Part shown: in pieces, positions 13,756 through 25,080 of the stretch
How the letters are laid out: each line of letters opens with the position of its first letter
Position numbering within the stretch: the first letter of the stretch is position 1
Assembly (NCBI RefSeq): GCF_000208745.1
Contig: NC_030851.1
Location: 14,352,018 to 14,416,017, forward strand
Origin: Theobroma cacao
Lineage: Eukaryota > Streptophyta > Magnoliopsida > Malvales > Malvaceae
Length of the DNA: 64,000 bases
Reading direction: 5' to 3'
Translations under genes and position numbers: made by a program
The notes under the pieces: generated by a model
Seen by the model: the letters and a program-made list of their open reading frames with translations, nothing else
The model's database searches: none
What the model was told of the DNA's origin: nothing

Positions 13756-13967
13756 ACAAGAGAAAAGTTTCCCCTCACTCAACAAAAAGGCCATCCTGCT
13801 AAACCAACAAAATCAACATACAGCACATGAAAATTCCCAAAGTGCAATGTATCAAATTTCTCATATATGTCAATCATATATCATATTCATAAGTTTTCAT
13901 TTCATAAGTCAAGATATGCATAATTACATAGATAAACATCAACATCATCATAACCACACCCGGCTCA

Positions 13968-14136
13968 TGTACATCCCCCCACATCGTGCACATAGCCGGC
14001 ACCATCGTGTGCATCCCCCCACATCGTGCACAATCAGTGCCATCGTGTACATCCCCCCACATTGAGCACAAGGGCACTATCATCATCCATCTCTCACGCC
14101 ACCATCATCACCTGCATGTGCATCCCCCCACATCGT
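13968..14136. repeat. Minisatellite with catccccccacatcgtgcac unit
   Basis: Four to five copies of a unit starting 'catccccccacatcgtgcac', spaced by about 25-40 variable bases. A homologous array lies at 50212-50390 in the G4 LTR. At the same LTR position the other G1 copies carry a different unit with 'cggcttatgcgcactcccc'. Confidence 0.8.
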
Positions 14137-16599
14137 GCACACATACAGTTACAGTCATTATACACAATATCATTCATCATGCACAGCACACATATTTATA
14201 TATCATCATACTACAACAATGCATGAGTCCATAGCAATCACATATCACAACATAAAACCATTTTGCAAAAGCTTGTTCCCTAGGCACTTGTCTTTATGAA
14301 AAACTTGATAATTCATTTAAATGGGTGGCAAACACATTATATTTCCTAAAACAAGTTTTGAAGGCAGTCCACTCACCAATTGATTGTAGAGCTTTTAGAT
14401 GACTTCAATTCCTCTAATTGTCCAAATGAGATGATGGGGCTTCCTTAGAACCTAGGATCACATTAGCATAAGCAATAGGTCAATTTACACACTATGACCC
14501 TAAAAGCTATCTCTTAACTAGCTTTCAATTGCCACATTAAATGGCTATCTATGTTCACTATCTTAATCACTAAAAAGTAATGAACATAGTCAACAACAAA
14601 ACAGCTTATAAATCTCAATTACTAGCCATTTTCTACAACTAACAACCAAGCTTAATTCATCACTTACCCTAAGGCTCCTTTGTAGTCAAATTTTCTTCCA
14701 ATTGCTTCCAAATCAATGGGGTAATTCTTTTTTTCTCTCTCTAAAACATCCAACTAGTGAGAGAAAGTGCAGAAATGAGAGTTATCAAGGGTTATAAAGT
14801 GAGAGGATGAAATAGCTCAAGGGTTTATGGAAGGGTGCACCAAAAGCATGAAAATTGAAGCTAGAGAGAAAAAGTTATAAAAGCTTGAAGAAAACTCCCA
14901 TGGAGGAATTGAAGAAACGTGAGAGAGGAGAAGGGAAGAAGAAGACCAACTGCTGGAAATTCAAGAAGGTGTTGGAAATTTCAAGATATTTATGGGCCAA
15001 ACTTATCCATTCCCATAAAATTACAAAAATGCCCTTCCACCAATTAACTTATTCTCCTCCAATCTTTTATGCAATATTTTTGTTCTTTTGACACTAGGAC
15101 AAGGTCCATAATGGTCTAGACATACTCGGGCTCACGAAAACATAAAATTGTAACTCATGGTGAAAAATGACCATTTTGCCCCTACCTTGAAAATTATCAA
15201 AATTTTGGTTTCCTTTCCATTTTACCCTTAATTTCACCATCCATTTATGCCTTAAGCCTACTTAGGCCATAATATTGTTTAAAACTTACTTTGGGAGCTT
15301 ATTAGAGAAAATGACGAAACTACCCTTGGCTCGTATTATTACATCTATGCTTGGTTACAAGCCTATAGAGGTTGGGATCTCACAAGTGTATTGAGACTTG
15401 ACCTTGAAGTATCAAGACATCATCTCAGAAGTATAGAATTCCAGAAAGCAAGTGTCAAAGTATCGAGACTTCACCTTTAGACTTCAAATTTCCAAAGACC
15501 AAGTCCATGTTCATCGAAACTTGGCTTCAAGGTATCGAGACGTCATCACTAGAATTCAATTTCCAAAGAACATGTGCTGATGTATCAAGGTCTATATTCA
15601 AAGTATCAAGACCTCCTCTACAGACTTGAAATTCTAGAAACAAAATCAAATGTATCGAGACATCCTTCAAGTCTAAGAATGCCAAGGAATGTCAATGTAT
15701 CGAGACATGTAAAAGAGTTATCAAGACTTCAATTGATTCAATCAACATGGTATCGAGACATGCTTTGAAAGTTTCAAGACCTTGCATCAAACAAGTCAGA
15801 AAAGACAAGTATAATGACTATTTTTCAAGCACAAATCCCTAAATGACTATTTTAGGACACCAACATATAAATAGAGGTCCGGGGCTTGTTTTCCAAGATA
15901 AAGAACACCAAAAGCAAGATTTTCAAGCTAGAGTAAAAGATCAAATGCAAGATTCCTTAAAAATCACTTTTAAATTTATAGTGTTCCTCTATTGAGCTAC
16001 TTAAGCCTTAAGCTTCCTTATTTCTTTTAAAAGCTTTTGTTCTTTTTTTACACCTATTGTTTCATTCCGCCTTTTAGAGGCTTTTGATCTTGCTTATCAT
16101 CTTCTTTGTTATCCATTGTAAAGGTTCTATCTTAACCTTGAAATGATAGTGTTGTTGTGAGTGGTTATACCTTAACCAAGTGAAAAGATAGAGGGGTGAA
16201 GTCTAAGCCTTTAAAAGAATGTTGTAAAGCTTAAGTCTAAGGCTTGAAGAGACTGATTTGTGAAGGTTATGCTTGAACCTTGAAAAACTATTTTTGTAGT
16301 AGATTTTAAACTTCTTAGTGACTTGAGGGAGATGAAATAGGCAAAAAGGCCAAACCTCTATAAAAATTTTTGTGTTTTTTTTTTTCTTTTCCAAATTCTT
16401 TTTATTACTTTTAGTTTTTCAAATCATTTTTGAAATATTTAAGAAAGAATTTCTGCAACTTTAGTTCATTGTTTTAAAGAAGCTTTTTATTTTTACTTGG
16501 TCCAAAAATACTCTTATTCTTCAACGGTTGCAAAGAATTTTAAAAATCCTCAATTCACCCCACTCTTGAGACTATTCTTTGAGCTAATATTCTAACAAT

Positions 16600-16612
16600 T
16601 GGTATGAAAGCT
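16600..16612 (+). other. Primer binding site of element C
   Basis: 'tggtatgaaagc', two bases after the end of LTR C, is a two-base variant of the 'tggtatcagagc' site that pairs with initiator Met-tRNA in plant retrotransposons. Confidence 0.8.
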
Positions 16613-16678
16613 TTGGTCTCAAATTTGTAGATGTAAACAGCTTGAGTAAAGATCCATTGAAGCTTAAAAGCCAAGGAT

Positions 16679-17322
16679 TTGCAACTTAAAACCACTCTCC
16701 TAGGAGAGGGAAAATCTATGGTAAGACCTTTTTTATTTTTTAATGATAATTATCCTTATTGGAAGAAGACAATTGAAATGTTCATCCAAGCCCATGACTT
16801 AGATGTATGGAACATTATATTAAAAGGTCCTTATGTCCCTAGTAAAATTCTAAAAGGTAGGATAGTAGTCAAAACTAAGAAAGAATGCAATGAAAAAGAT
16901 AAGAAGCTTGTGCAACTTAACGTTAAAGCTATCAATACCCTATATTATGCCTTAGAACCCTAAGAGTTCAATAAACAGTCAATGTGTGAGAATGTTAAAG
17001 AAGTATGGGACACCTTAGAAACCTTACATGAGGGTACTAACCAAGTTTAAGAGTCAAAGATAGGTTTACTCACCCTTGATTATGAACATTTTAGAATGAA
17101 AGATGGAGAGACTCTTACCCAAATATGCAATAGGTTCACAAACATCATAGAAGGCTTGAAAGCAGTTGGAAAACACTTCCCAAATGCAAAATTGGTGAAG
17201 AAGTTACCATATAACTTACCCAAATCTTGGAAGTCTAAAATGGTAGCCATAGAAAAAGCTAGAAACTTGAATGCCTTTAAACTAGATAAGCTTGTAGGAT
17301 CCTTGCTTACTTATGAGATGTC
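16679..17322 (+). pseudogene. gag: Copia gag of element C, 5' part, cut by element B
   Basis: This encodes the N-terminal part of a copia capsid (Gag) protein. One reading frame runs through 'YPYWKKTIEMFIQAHDLDVW', the conserved start of plant copia Gag, and through a 'NRFTNIIEGLKAVGKHFPN' type segment and 'VKKLPYNLPKSWKSK', the central gag_pre/UBN2-type capsid region. Stops interrupt it at 16961 and 17048. No good ATG is seen at the usual place; the frame opens near 16679. It is cut at 17323 by the LTR of element B just after 'LVGSLLTYEM'. The zinc knuckle and pol of C would lie beyond B and are not seen in this window. Confidence 0.85.
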
Positions 17323-18726
17323 TGCTAGCTTTGATATAACTTATGTTTTGATTTGATAAAATTGCATGATATTCTTTTTTTTGATTGAAAGCATTTGAAA
17401 TCGTTTAATACATGTTTGAAAAGACATTCATATTCAGAAAATATCACAAAGCTTTCAAACGTTGAGTATTCAACTTAAAAAAACATAGAGCAAACATATC
17501 TTAGCTCTATACTTGATTACAAGGAAGATATAGCCATTGAAAGTCAAGGAATCTTGAAAAAACAAAGCTACAATCGATCTTTAAGCAATGCAAATCGATT
17601 TAAAGGTAGAACTGGTGGAAATATTGAAGAAATCAAAGGCCCACTCGAACTTAGAAAAGCTCTAGTCAATCATATGGTAGAATGGGTAAGAAAACTTGAA
17701 AAGAAATAGCCCTAGTCGATCCCAAAAGAGCTCTAATTTTTATCTTAGGCTAGATTGATCACGAAAGTTCACACTCTAAGAAGACCCAATCAATCTTAAT
17801 GAAGTCCCAATCAATTACCCTGGGCAAGAATTCAAAAATAAATGCTTTTGGGAAGTTGGTTAAGTAAAAGATACTTATATTCGATGATAAAAACCCTAAT
17901 TAGAAGATTTGAAGAACAATAGTCAATCTTAAAAGCCTTGTAGTTAGTCCTAAATGCTCAACAATGACCAAATTTGTTTCAAACTTGTGTTTAACGATTC
18001 CAAATCTTTAGTGACTATAAAAAGATGCCTTGGACTCATTTTGAAGTAAAAGGAAAAAGAGAAAAGACAAAGAAAAACACTAAAACCCTAGAGAAGAGCT
18101 TCAAGTTCATCATTCCTTTCTTGCACTTAAATCTTATTCTCTCTCAAGCATTCAAAGCCATCATTGCTATCTTTGAGCTGATATTCTTGTATTTATCATG
18201 CTCAAGCTAAAACACTTCTCTTACCAACTTTTAAGAGGCATTTATTGCTATTACTTCTTTGGACACACTCTTGTAAAGGTTTTAACTCATCCTTGAAAAG
18301 TTAGTGAGGGTTTGTGGTTAAGTTTGTTAAAAACCATTGTAAAGGTTTATGGTTGATCTCGTTAAAAACCATTATGAGTGTTTTTGCTTGGTCATGTGGA
18401 AAAATCATTTGTAAGGGTTTAATGTTTGATCACGTTTAAAAAGCACATTTCCTTGAGTGGATTCAAAACTTCTTGAGCACTATGGGAGATGTCGTAGGCA
18501 TTTGAGAAAGTCGAACCTCTATAAAAATACTTATGTCTTGAGTTCTTTTTTAGCCTTGTGATTTATTATTGAAAAATCTTTTAAGAAAATCCTTTGGTTT
18601 GTTTTCAAAACAAGCAGAAAATTTATTATTGAAAAAGGCTTGATTTTTCACCAAGGTTTTAAAGAAATCTTAAAAAGCCTAATTCACCCCCTTTTGGTTT
18701 TATTATATTATGTTACTACACTAACA
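17323..18726 (+). mobile_element. 5' LTR of copia element B
   Basis: The LTR starts 'tgctagctttgatataac' (a TG terminus with one change from the family's 'tgttagcttt'), ends 'ctaaca' and is followed two bases later by a perfect Met-type primer site. Length is 1404 bp. It interrupts the gag of C; the preceding pentamer ATGTC should be found again after the 3' LTR of B, which is outside this window. A family-like promoter cannot be placed with certainty. The ORF-sized stretch at 18025-18210 is LTR sequence. Confidence 0.85.
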
Positions 18727-18728
18727 AT

Positions 18729-18748
18729 TGGTATCAGAGCTAGGGCTC
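18729..18748 (+). other. Primer binding site of element B
   Basis: 'tggtatcagagctagggctc' directly follows LTR B and is the standard initiator Met-tRNA site of plant LTR retrotransposons. Confidence 0.92.
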
Positions 18749-18805
18749 AATTTTACAAATTTAATAGCCTTGAGTGATCCATTGTAAAAGCTCAAATCAT
18801 CAAAA

Positions 18806-19199
18806 ATGAAAATTACAATAATCGTGCTTGGAGAAGAACAATCAATCCAAAAGCCTTATCTCTTTATAGGTACAAATTACCCTTATTGGAAAAAGAGGAT
18901 GGAGATGTTTATACAATTAATGGACTCAATGGTTTCGAATGTGATATCAGATGGTTCACATGTCCCATATACAAAAGTAGATAGCAAAATAGTCATTAAG
19001 ACTAGGACAAAATGGGATGACAAAGACGAAAAATTGATTCAAATCAATTGCAAGGCATGCAACACTCTTCTTTATGCCTTAAGGGTTAGTCAGTTTAGCA
19101 AGGTATCTATGTGTGAAAATGTCAAGCAAATTTTGGATACCCTAGAGATTACATATGAAGGAATAAATTAAGTTAAAGAATCAAAGATTGGATTGCTTA
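18806..19199 (+). pseudogene. gag: Copia gag of element B, segment 1 (cut by element A)
   Basis: This is the N-terminal Gag of element B. It opens with an ATG at 18806, 58 bases after the primer site, and carries 'YPYWKKRMEMFIQ' and the downstream 'NVKQILDTLEITYEG' segment. A stop at 19169-19171 is followed in the same frame by 'VKESKIGLL', where element A is inserted. The frame resumes at 31937-31942 with 'LKHD.EHFKM', so the segments at 18806-19199 and 31937-32328 are two parts of one gene. The insertion site is marked by GCTTA (19195-19199) and ACTTA (31937-31941). Confidence 0.88.
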
Positions 19200-20574
19200 T
19201 GTTGACTTTATATGTTTTTCATGATATCAAAACATTTCTCATTCATTAATGTCTAACTTTACTATTTAAGTGTGTAGTATTTTATTTTTTATCCTTAACA
19301 AAGTTGTTAATTAAAGGCAAGTCAAGACGTTTGCTAAATTTAATGAAGGTTAATCAGTTAAGAGAGAGATCTCAAGTAATGAACAACAACAAAACCTTAG
19401 TAACTGATAATCAAGGGATCTTAATTAGTAAAGGCATGGTTATGTGATAAATTGAAGCAAAACAAAAATATGCTAATATGTTAAAAGGTCTGGTTAATCG
19501 GTTAGAGCACAAAATCTTAGTATCTTCAAGTGCCAAAAAAGGTTTGAAAAAATAGTTGACTGTTAAAATGAGCCAAAATGGAAAAGGTCAAAATTCGAAG
19601 ATCTTCTAGTTGATTAAAGGTGATTTTAATCAGTTATGGTTGAAGGAGGTAAAGCTTTAATCACTTAAGGGAAGAGCTAACCAATTAAAGGAAGACTATT
19701 GTGTAGAGAAGTGAAAACAAAAAGTTTATAATCCGTTAGAGCTTGCCATAACCAGTTAAAGGAAGTTTGCTGAAGAAGAGAAGTTTGAAGACAGAAAACT
19801 CATAATCAATTAAAGCCTCCTGTAATGGGTTAGAGCAAAGAACACAACAGCAAGATAGTGTAAGGTAGAAAAAATGTAATCGATTAGGGTTGCTTGTAAT
19901 TGGCTAGCCGAAGTCTGTCTGCCTTTTCAAATTTAAACACTAGAGGATAAATTAACTGCTAGATGTGCATCAGAGTTATTTTTAACAGCTAAAAACTATC
20001 TCCAACAGAAAAATCTAACTCTTTAGGTATAAAAGGAAGCTCTAATGGTCAAAGAAAATAGATTTGAAGAAAAAAAGAGCTAATTTGAGCAAAAAGCCAA
20101 ATAATCTTCACTGAAAACACTTGTTCTTCATTTTAAAACCAGAAAAAGTGTTTGAGCATGATTGTAATATGTCCAGACTTGTAAAGATACTTAGTTGTAC
20201 TTCTTTTTCTTCTTTTTCTTTGGAAATTAAAGTGTGGAAAGCATTCTAAAGATTGTTGTAAGGGATTAAATCTTGGGTGAAAAGCTCATCTTGTAAAAGT
20301 TTGGTGGAAGCTGTGAATTCCACCGGTATTGTGAAGTTAGGTTAAAAATCCTTGATTAGGAGATTAAGGTAGTGGATGAAGGTCAATGGGACTAAACCAC
20401 TATAAATACTCTTGCATTGGCCACTTCTCTTTACCTTTCCTTGGTGTCTTGTAATTTTAACAAGTTTTAGTCTTTCCTTTCATCTAGTTGATTAAAAGCT
20501 CTTCAAGTTTTAAAAGGCTAAACAGAAAATTTTTTATGCTATTCACCCTTTTTAGCACTCCAACGGGACCAACA
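19200..20574 (+). mobile_element. 5' LTR of element A
   Basis: 1375 bp, from 'tgttgactttatatg' to 'gggaccaaca'. It aligns along its length with the 3' LTR 30565-31936. About a dozen variants of 'aatc(a/g)gtta' are spread over 19335-19905, and similarly in the other LTR. A plausible transcript start region follows the 'tataaaaggaagctct' sequence at 20029-20044, which would be a TATA box (conserved in the other LTR at 31391-31406). Confidence 0.9.
20029..20037 (+). promoter_or_regulatory. Possible TATA box of LTR A
   Basis: 'tataaaagg' stands about two thirds into the LTR and is conserved in the 3' LTR at 31391-31399. The position and wording fit a pol II TATA box that would divide U3 from R. 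Transcript evidence is lacking. Confidence 0.5.
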
Positions 20575-20576
20575 AG

Positions 20577-20593
20577 TGGTGTCAAAGCCAAAC
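20577..20593 (+). other. Primer binding site of element A
   Basis: 'tggtgtcaaagccaaac', two bases after LTR A, is a variant of the Met-tRNA site 'tggtatcagagc' with two changes. Confidence 0.8.
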
Positions 20594-20625
20594 CCTAAGG
20601 CTTAACATCCTTAGGGGAAATCCAC

Positions 20626-21950
20626 ATGACTTTACAAAAGTCTATTATTGTTGAAGGTCAATCTACAAATAGGCCTCTTTTATTTGATGGATCAAATTAT
20701 GCCTACTAGAGCACTAGGATGTCTATCTACATTAGAGCTCTTGATTATGAGATGCGGGATGTGATTATAGAAAGACCTTTTATTCCAACATGAGAAAAAA
20801 TTCCTAAACCAAGGGCAGAGTGGATTGAAACTGAAGTTAAAAAGGTTCAAATTAATTTCAAAGCTATCAACACTCTTCACTGCGCGTTGACTCCCATTGA
20901 GTTCAATAAAATCTCTAGTTGTACCATAGCTATAGAGATTTGGGAAAAACTTAGAGTCATCCATGAAGGGACTTCTCAAGTTAAGGAGTCTAAAATTGCT
21001 TTACTCACCCAAAAATATGAAATGTTTAAAATGAAACCGGGTGAAGATATCTCTAACATGTTTGATAGGTTTACCAATATTACAAACAAGCTTAATCAAT
21101 TTGACAAATCTATCCCTAAACATGAGTTAGTCAAGAGATTGCTTAGATGCCTCCCAAAAGGTTGGAAGCCTAAAGTCAGTACCATCCGTGAAGTTAAAGA
21201 TTTAAATACCATCACTTTTGATGAAATTTGTGGTTCTTTTCTCACACATGAACTTAGGCTGAAGGAAGAATAAGAAGAAAAAAGGAAAGCAATGATGGCA
21301 GTAATGTGGTTTGACAGTGACTCCTCAAGTTCAGAGGAAGAAAAAGAAAAAATGAAAGAAAAAGCGAATTTTTGCTTGATGGCAAAAGAAGAAGAATTTG
21401 AGGTAACATCCAGTACTTGTGATATTTCCTATGATTAACTCTAAGATGAATATGATTGTCTATGTGTTGAATTTGAAAAACTTGAATCGAAATATAAAGC
21501 TATGAAAAAGAAAGCTATGGCATTAGATGATGAACTGGAAAAAATCAGGCATGATTTTAATTTTATTGTTGATCAAAGAAACTTTTTTCAAATAGAACTT
21601 GAGCCCTCTAACAAGAACTTTGAACTTCTGAAATTAGAATTAGAAAAAAATAAGTTTGAATTGCAAAGAATAGTAGATGAAAATGTTTCACTTAAATTCT
21701 TAATGGAAGAAAGTTCAAAACTAAAAGTGAAAATTGAAGAGAAACCAAAAAGCAATGCAAATTTTAGAAAATAAATCAATGCATTTTTAGGTTACTGCTA
21801 TGTGTGTGGCAAGAAAGGTCATTTGTCTTATGATTGTTGTCATGATGGATATAACCCTTCCAAAACCAAATTGGTTTGGGTACCCAAAGGCTCTCATATG
21901 CTAACTAACCCCTAAGGACCCATCAAAGTATGGGTTCTTTTCAAAAAAGA
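20626..21950 (+). pseudogene. gag: Copia gag of element A
   Basis: This encodes the capsid/nucleocapsid protein. The frame opens at ATG 20626 and stays in one phase to about 21920 with several stops: a TAG at the Trp position of 'YAYWSTRM' (about 20707), a TGA near 20791, a TAA at 21271-21273, and later ones. Visible parts are the N-terminal 'LFDGSNYAY' block, the central capsid with 'ESKIALLTQKYEMFKMKPGE' and 'LVKRLLRCLPKGWKPKV', an acidic serine-rich linker, a coiled-coil-like stretch at 21502-21774, and a CCHC zinc knuckle 'CYVCGKKGHLSYDC' at 21796-21837. 'KLVWVPKG' follows, as usual for this gag type. The long coiled-coil region makes this gag larger than in short copia lineages, which fits SIRE-like elements. 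Confidence 0.9.
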
Positions 21951-22027
21951 AATAAAAACTTGTTTTGTAGGAGCAAGGACAAAAGGATCAATGTTTTAAA
22001 GCTCAACCAAAGGAAAGGTAGCCTTAG

Positions 22028-22372
22028 TACTTGGATAGTCATTGCTCGACACACATGACCTGCAATAAGAACTTGTTTGCTGAGCTTGATGGGAAGAAAA
22101 GTGGTAGTGTTTCCTTTGGTGATGAGTCCAAGGGTATTATCCAAGGAATTGAAACCATTGGTAATAGATCTCAAACTCAAATCAAGCAAGTATTATTTCT
22201 TAAAAGTTTAAAACATAATTTGCTAAGCATTAGTCAACTTTGTGATAAAGGTTTTAAAGTGTGTTTTGATTCCCATGCATGTCAAGTGATTGATGTTAAC
22301 AACAACTATGTAGCATTCATTGGCAAAAGAATTAAGTATATGTATGTCATTTTTCTTTATGAAATTATGTCT
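22028..22372 (+). pseudogene. pol: Copia aspartic protease of element A
   Basis: This is the retropepsin-type protease that cuts the polyprotein. The frame shifts by one relative to gag before 22028. The active-site motif reads 'LDSHCSTHMTCN' at 22031: the catalytic Asp is kept, but the Gly of D-S/T-G is replaced by His, which should inactivate it. The downstream 'HNLLSISQLCDKGFKVCFD' marks the end of the protease and is the standard copia sequence before the integrase. Confidence 0.85.
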
Positions 22373-23217
22373 AGTGAATCATGCTTTATTGCCAATGACG
22401 TTTGTGATAGTTGGTTGTGGCATAGAAGACTCGGATGTACCAGTATGCACACAATTTCAAAACTTTTAAGAAAAGACTTAGTCATTGGACTTCCAAAGAT
22501 ATCATTTGAAAATGACAAGGTTTGTGATGCATGTCAATTTGGGAATCAAGTTAAAAGTTCTTTTAAATCAAAAAAAGTCATATCAACTTCTAGGCCACTT
22601 GAATTATTGCATATTGACTTGTTTGGAACAATCACTATTGCTAGTCTATGAGGCAAGTCATATGACTTTGTTATTCTTGATGATTACATTGGTTTATTTT
22701 CTTGCTCATAAAGATGATGCATTATCAATTTTTGTTAAACATTGTAAAAGAGTTAAAAATGAACAAGACCTCACCATTATTAGTGTTAGAAGTGATCATG
22801 GTGGTGAATTTGAAAGTGATAATTTTGAAATCTTTTGTAATGAAAATGGTTTTGATCACAATTTTTTTGCTCCTAGAACTCCATAACAAAATGGAGTTAT
22901 TGAAAGAAAAAATAGAACTTTAAAAGAAATGGCAAGAACAATGCTTTGTGATGCCAAAATATTTTTGGGCTAAAGTTGTAAACATTACAACTTATATTCT
23001 AAACAGAGTTTCCATTAGAGCCATGATTTCTAAAACCCCTTATGAGCTTTACAAAGGAAGAAAACCAAATATTTCTCACCTAAGTAGTTTTGGATGCAAA
23101 TGTTTTATCTTAAATAATGGAAAAAAGACCTTGGGAAAGTTTGATGCAAAGAGTGATAAGGCAATCTTTTTAGGCTATGCATTGAACTCTAAAGCATATA
23201 GAGTGTTTAACAAATGA
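22373..23217 (+). pseudogene. pol: Copia integrase of element A
   Basis: This is the DDE integrase that joins the cDNA to the chromosome. The gag-pre-integrase/HHCC zinc region is seen as 'DSWLWHRRLG' and 'VCDACQFGNQ' (22405-22540). The core shows D in 'HIDLFG' (22616), D in 'RSDHGGEF' (22794) and E in 'GVIERKNR' (22902), with 35 residues between the last two, so all three catalytic residues survive. The reading frame changes twice, near 22640 and near 22920, and an in-frame TAA replaces the Gln of 'TPQQNG' at about 22883. The C-terminal part has 'SFGCKCFILN' and 'AIFLGYALNSKAYRVFN', conserved in copia integrases. Confidence 0.92.
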
Positions 23218-24420
23218 ACTTTAGTTATAGAAGAGTTAATTCATTTTGTTTTTTATGAGATTAATGCTGCACAAAGAAAGGTAGTGCCTGATGATGTTGA
23301 TGCATATGACATTGACAAGAAAATGGAGAAGATGAGTTTGGATAGCAAAGAAAATGATGGAAAGAGATCAATGGAGAAAGATGATGATGAACCACCATTA
23401 GAAAACTTGTAAAGAGTTGAGGAACAACACAATGATTTTCCTAGAAGCTAGAGATTTGTAAGGAATCTTCCTTAAGAACTCATTATTGGTCATCCCTTAG
23501 AAGGTGTCAAAACTAAAAGGGGATTAAGAGAAGCTTGTGACTATCTAGCATTCATATCACAAGTGGAACCAAGGAACTTTGAGGAAACTGAAAAGGAAAA
23601 GAGTTGGATGATGGCAATGCAAGAAGAGTTGGGCCAATTTGAAAAGAATAAGGTTTAGACCTTCGTTCCAAGGCCAACCAACCATCCAATTGTTCGTACA
23701 TAATGGGCATTTAAAAACAAGATGGATGAGTTAGGAAATGGGGTAAGGAATACGACAAGGTTTTGGCTAAAGGCTACAATCAAGAAAAAGGTATTGATTA
23801 TGATGAAACCTTTGATCTGGTAGCTAGATTAGAAGCTATTAAACTTTTATTTGCCTATGCATGTTTTCTGAACTTTAAATTGTTTCAAATGGATGTTAAA
23901 AGTGCATTTCTTAATGGCTTCATACCAAAAGACGTATATGTTTAATAGCCCCCTAGTTTTGAAGTGTTTGATAAAATTGATCATGTATATAAATTGCATA
24001 AAGCTCTCTATGGATTAAAACAAGCTCTTAAAGCTTGGTATGAAAGACTTTCTAAGTTTTTGATTGAAAAAGGATATTATAATGGAAGTGTAGATAATAC
24101 TTTGTTTATTGAGAAAAATAAGACTGATTTGATTGTTATTCAAATTTATGTTGATGATATAGTATTTGGTGCTACTAATGAAAGGTTGTGTGAGAATTTT
24201 GCTAAAGAAATGCAAGAAGAATTTGAAATGAGCATGATGGGAGAATTAAAGTTCTTCCTTGGTCTACAAATAAAGCAATGTGAAGATGGAATATTAATTA
24301 ATCAAGATAAGTATATCAAAGAAATGCTAAAAAAGTTTGGTGTGATGAATATGAAATCAATTGGAACTCCTATGAGCCCCTCAACAAAGCTTGACAAAAA
24401 TGATAAAGGAAAAGATGTAC
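23218..24420 (+). pseudogene. pol: Copia reverse transcriptase of element A
   Basis: This is the polymerase that copies element RNA into DNA. After a charged linker (23250-23560) the RT domain starts about 23570 ('WMMAMQEELGQFEKN'). Blocks visible are 'AKGYNQEKGIDYDETFDLVA', 'FKLFQMDVKSAFLNG', 'LHKALYGLKQALKAWYERL' and the active-site 'YVDD' at 24147-24158, all in the copia order and wording. A one-base frameshift lies near 23755, stop codons fall at about 23657, 23702 and 23943-23948, and the domain ends with 'IGTPMSPSTKLD'. The catalytic Asp residues are intact, but the gene cannot give a full protein. Confidence 0.95.
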
Positions 24421-25080
24421 ACTAAAAGCTCCATAAAGGTATGATTGGTTCACTTCTTTATCTTACTACAAGTAAACCTGATATATTATTTAATGTGTAT
24501 TTATGTGCAAGATTCCAATCATTTCCCAAGGAATCACATTTGACTACAGTGAAAAGGATTTTTAGATATCTCTGGGATACTCAAAGTTTAGGCTTATGGT
24601 ATCTAAAAGGTTCTTTTTTCAATCTTTTTGGCTATTCCGATACTGATTTTACTGGTAGCAAAACTGATTGAAAAGGCACTAGTGGTACTTGTCAATTCCT
24701 TGGTAACATGCTTATGTCTTGGTCTTGCAAGATCCAAAATTTTGTTGCTCTATCAACTGCTGAAGCTGAGTATATATCACTAGGTACTATGGATTAGGCA
24801 ACAACTAAATGACTTTGGAATGACCATGCACAAAACTCCTATTTATTATGATAATATGAGTGCCATAAATATCTCCAAAAATCCTATTCAACACTCTAGA
24901 ACAAAGCACATAGAAATAAGACATCATTTCATTAAAGATCATGTGTTTACGGGAGATATTGAAATAGATTTTGTAGACACCTTATATCAGTTGGCTGACA
25001 TTTTCTCAAAACCATTGAATGAGGAACAATTTTGTAGAATTAAGAGAGATTTAGGAATGATTAATGTTAATGAAGTCTAA
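24421..25080 (+). pseudogene. pol: Copia RNase H of element A
   Basis: This domain removes RNA from the RNA-DNA hybrid. Conserved connection blocks are 'IGSLLYLTTSKPDILF' and 'VKRIFRYLWDTQSLGLWY', followed by the catalytic residues D in 'GYSDTDFTGSKTD', E in 'LSTAEAEYISL' and D in 'IYYDNMSAI', and H in 'SRTKHIEIRHHFIKDHV'. Stops fall at 24669, 24796 and 24808, and a frameshift near 24810 leads into the last ORF, which ends with 'QLADIFSKPLNEEQF', the normal copia pol end. The true polyprotein end is at about 25078-25080. Confidence 0.93.

Larger units (their letters stand above)
12639..15389 (-). mobile_element. G1 gypsy solo LTR inside LTR C, AGTGT target duplication
   Basis: The LTR is 12644-15384 (2741 bp), minus strand, from 'tgtcacgacccaaattccgg' to 'gggatctcaca'. 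AGTGT flanks it exactly (12639-12643 and 15385-15389). It contains the cluster of 'tcgctgcagcga' palindromes (about 13280-13750), a GT-rich tandem repeat seen as 'catccccccacatcgtgcac' (about 13973-14132), and the intron-like interval bounded by 14667 (donor) and 13012 (acceptor). No internal region is present. Translated stretches in it derive from the repeats and are not genes. Confidence 0.93.
12353..16597 (+). mobile_element. 5' LTR of copia element C (contains a G1 solo LTR)
   Basis: The LTR starts 'tgttagctttacaattg' after the pentamer TGACC and ends 'ctaaca' at 16597, directly before a primer binding site. Without the inserted G1 LTR and its extra target copy (2746 bp) its length is about 1.5 kb. 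Both halves (12480-12640 and 15385-15790) carry many variants of 'tatcgagac' and 'tatcaagac', a diverged internal repeat array; finding this array on both sides of the G1 insertion confirms the two halves belong together. Its terminus and end match LTRs B and F and the outer end of H, so these are related copia families. Confidence 0.85.

Noticed and set aside
13986..14234. His/Pro-rich ORFs
   Set aside because: They are translations of the LTR minisatellite; frames on both strands are equally open.
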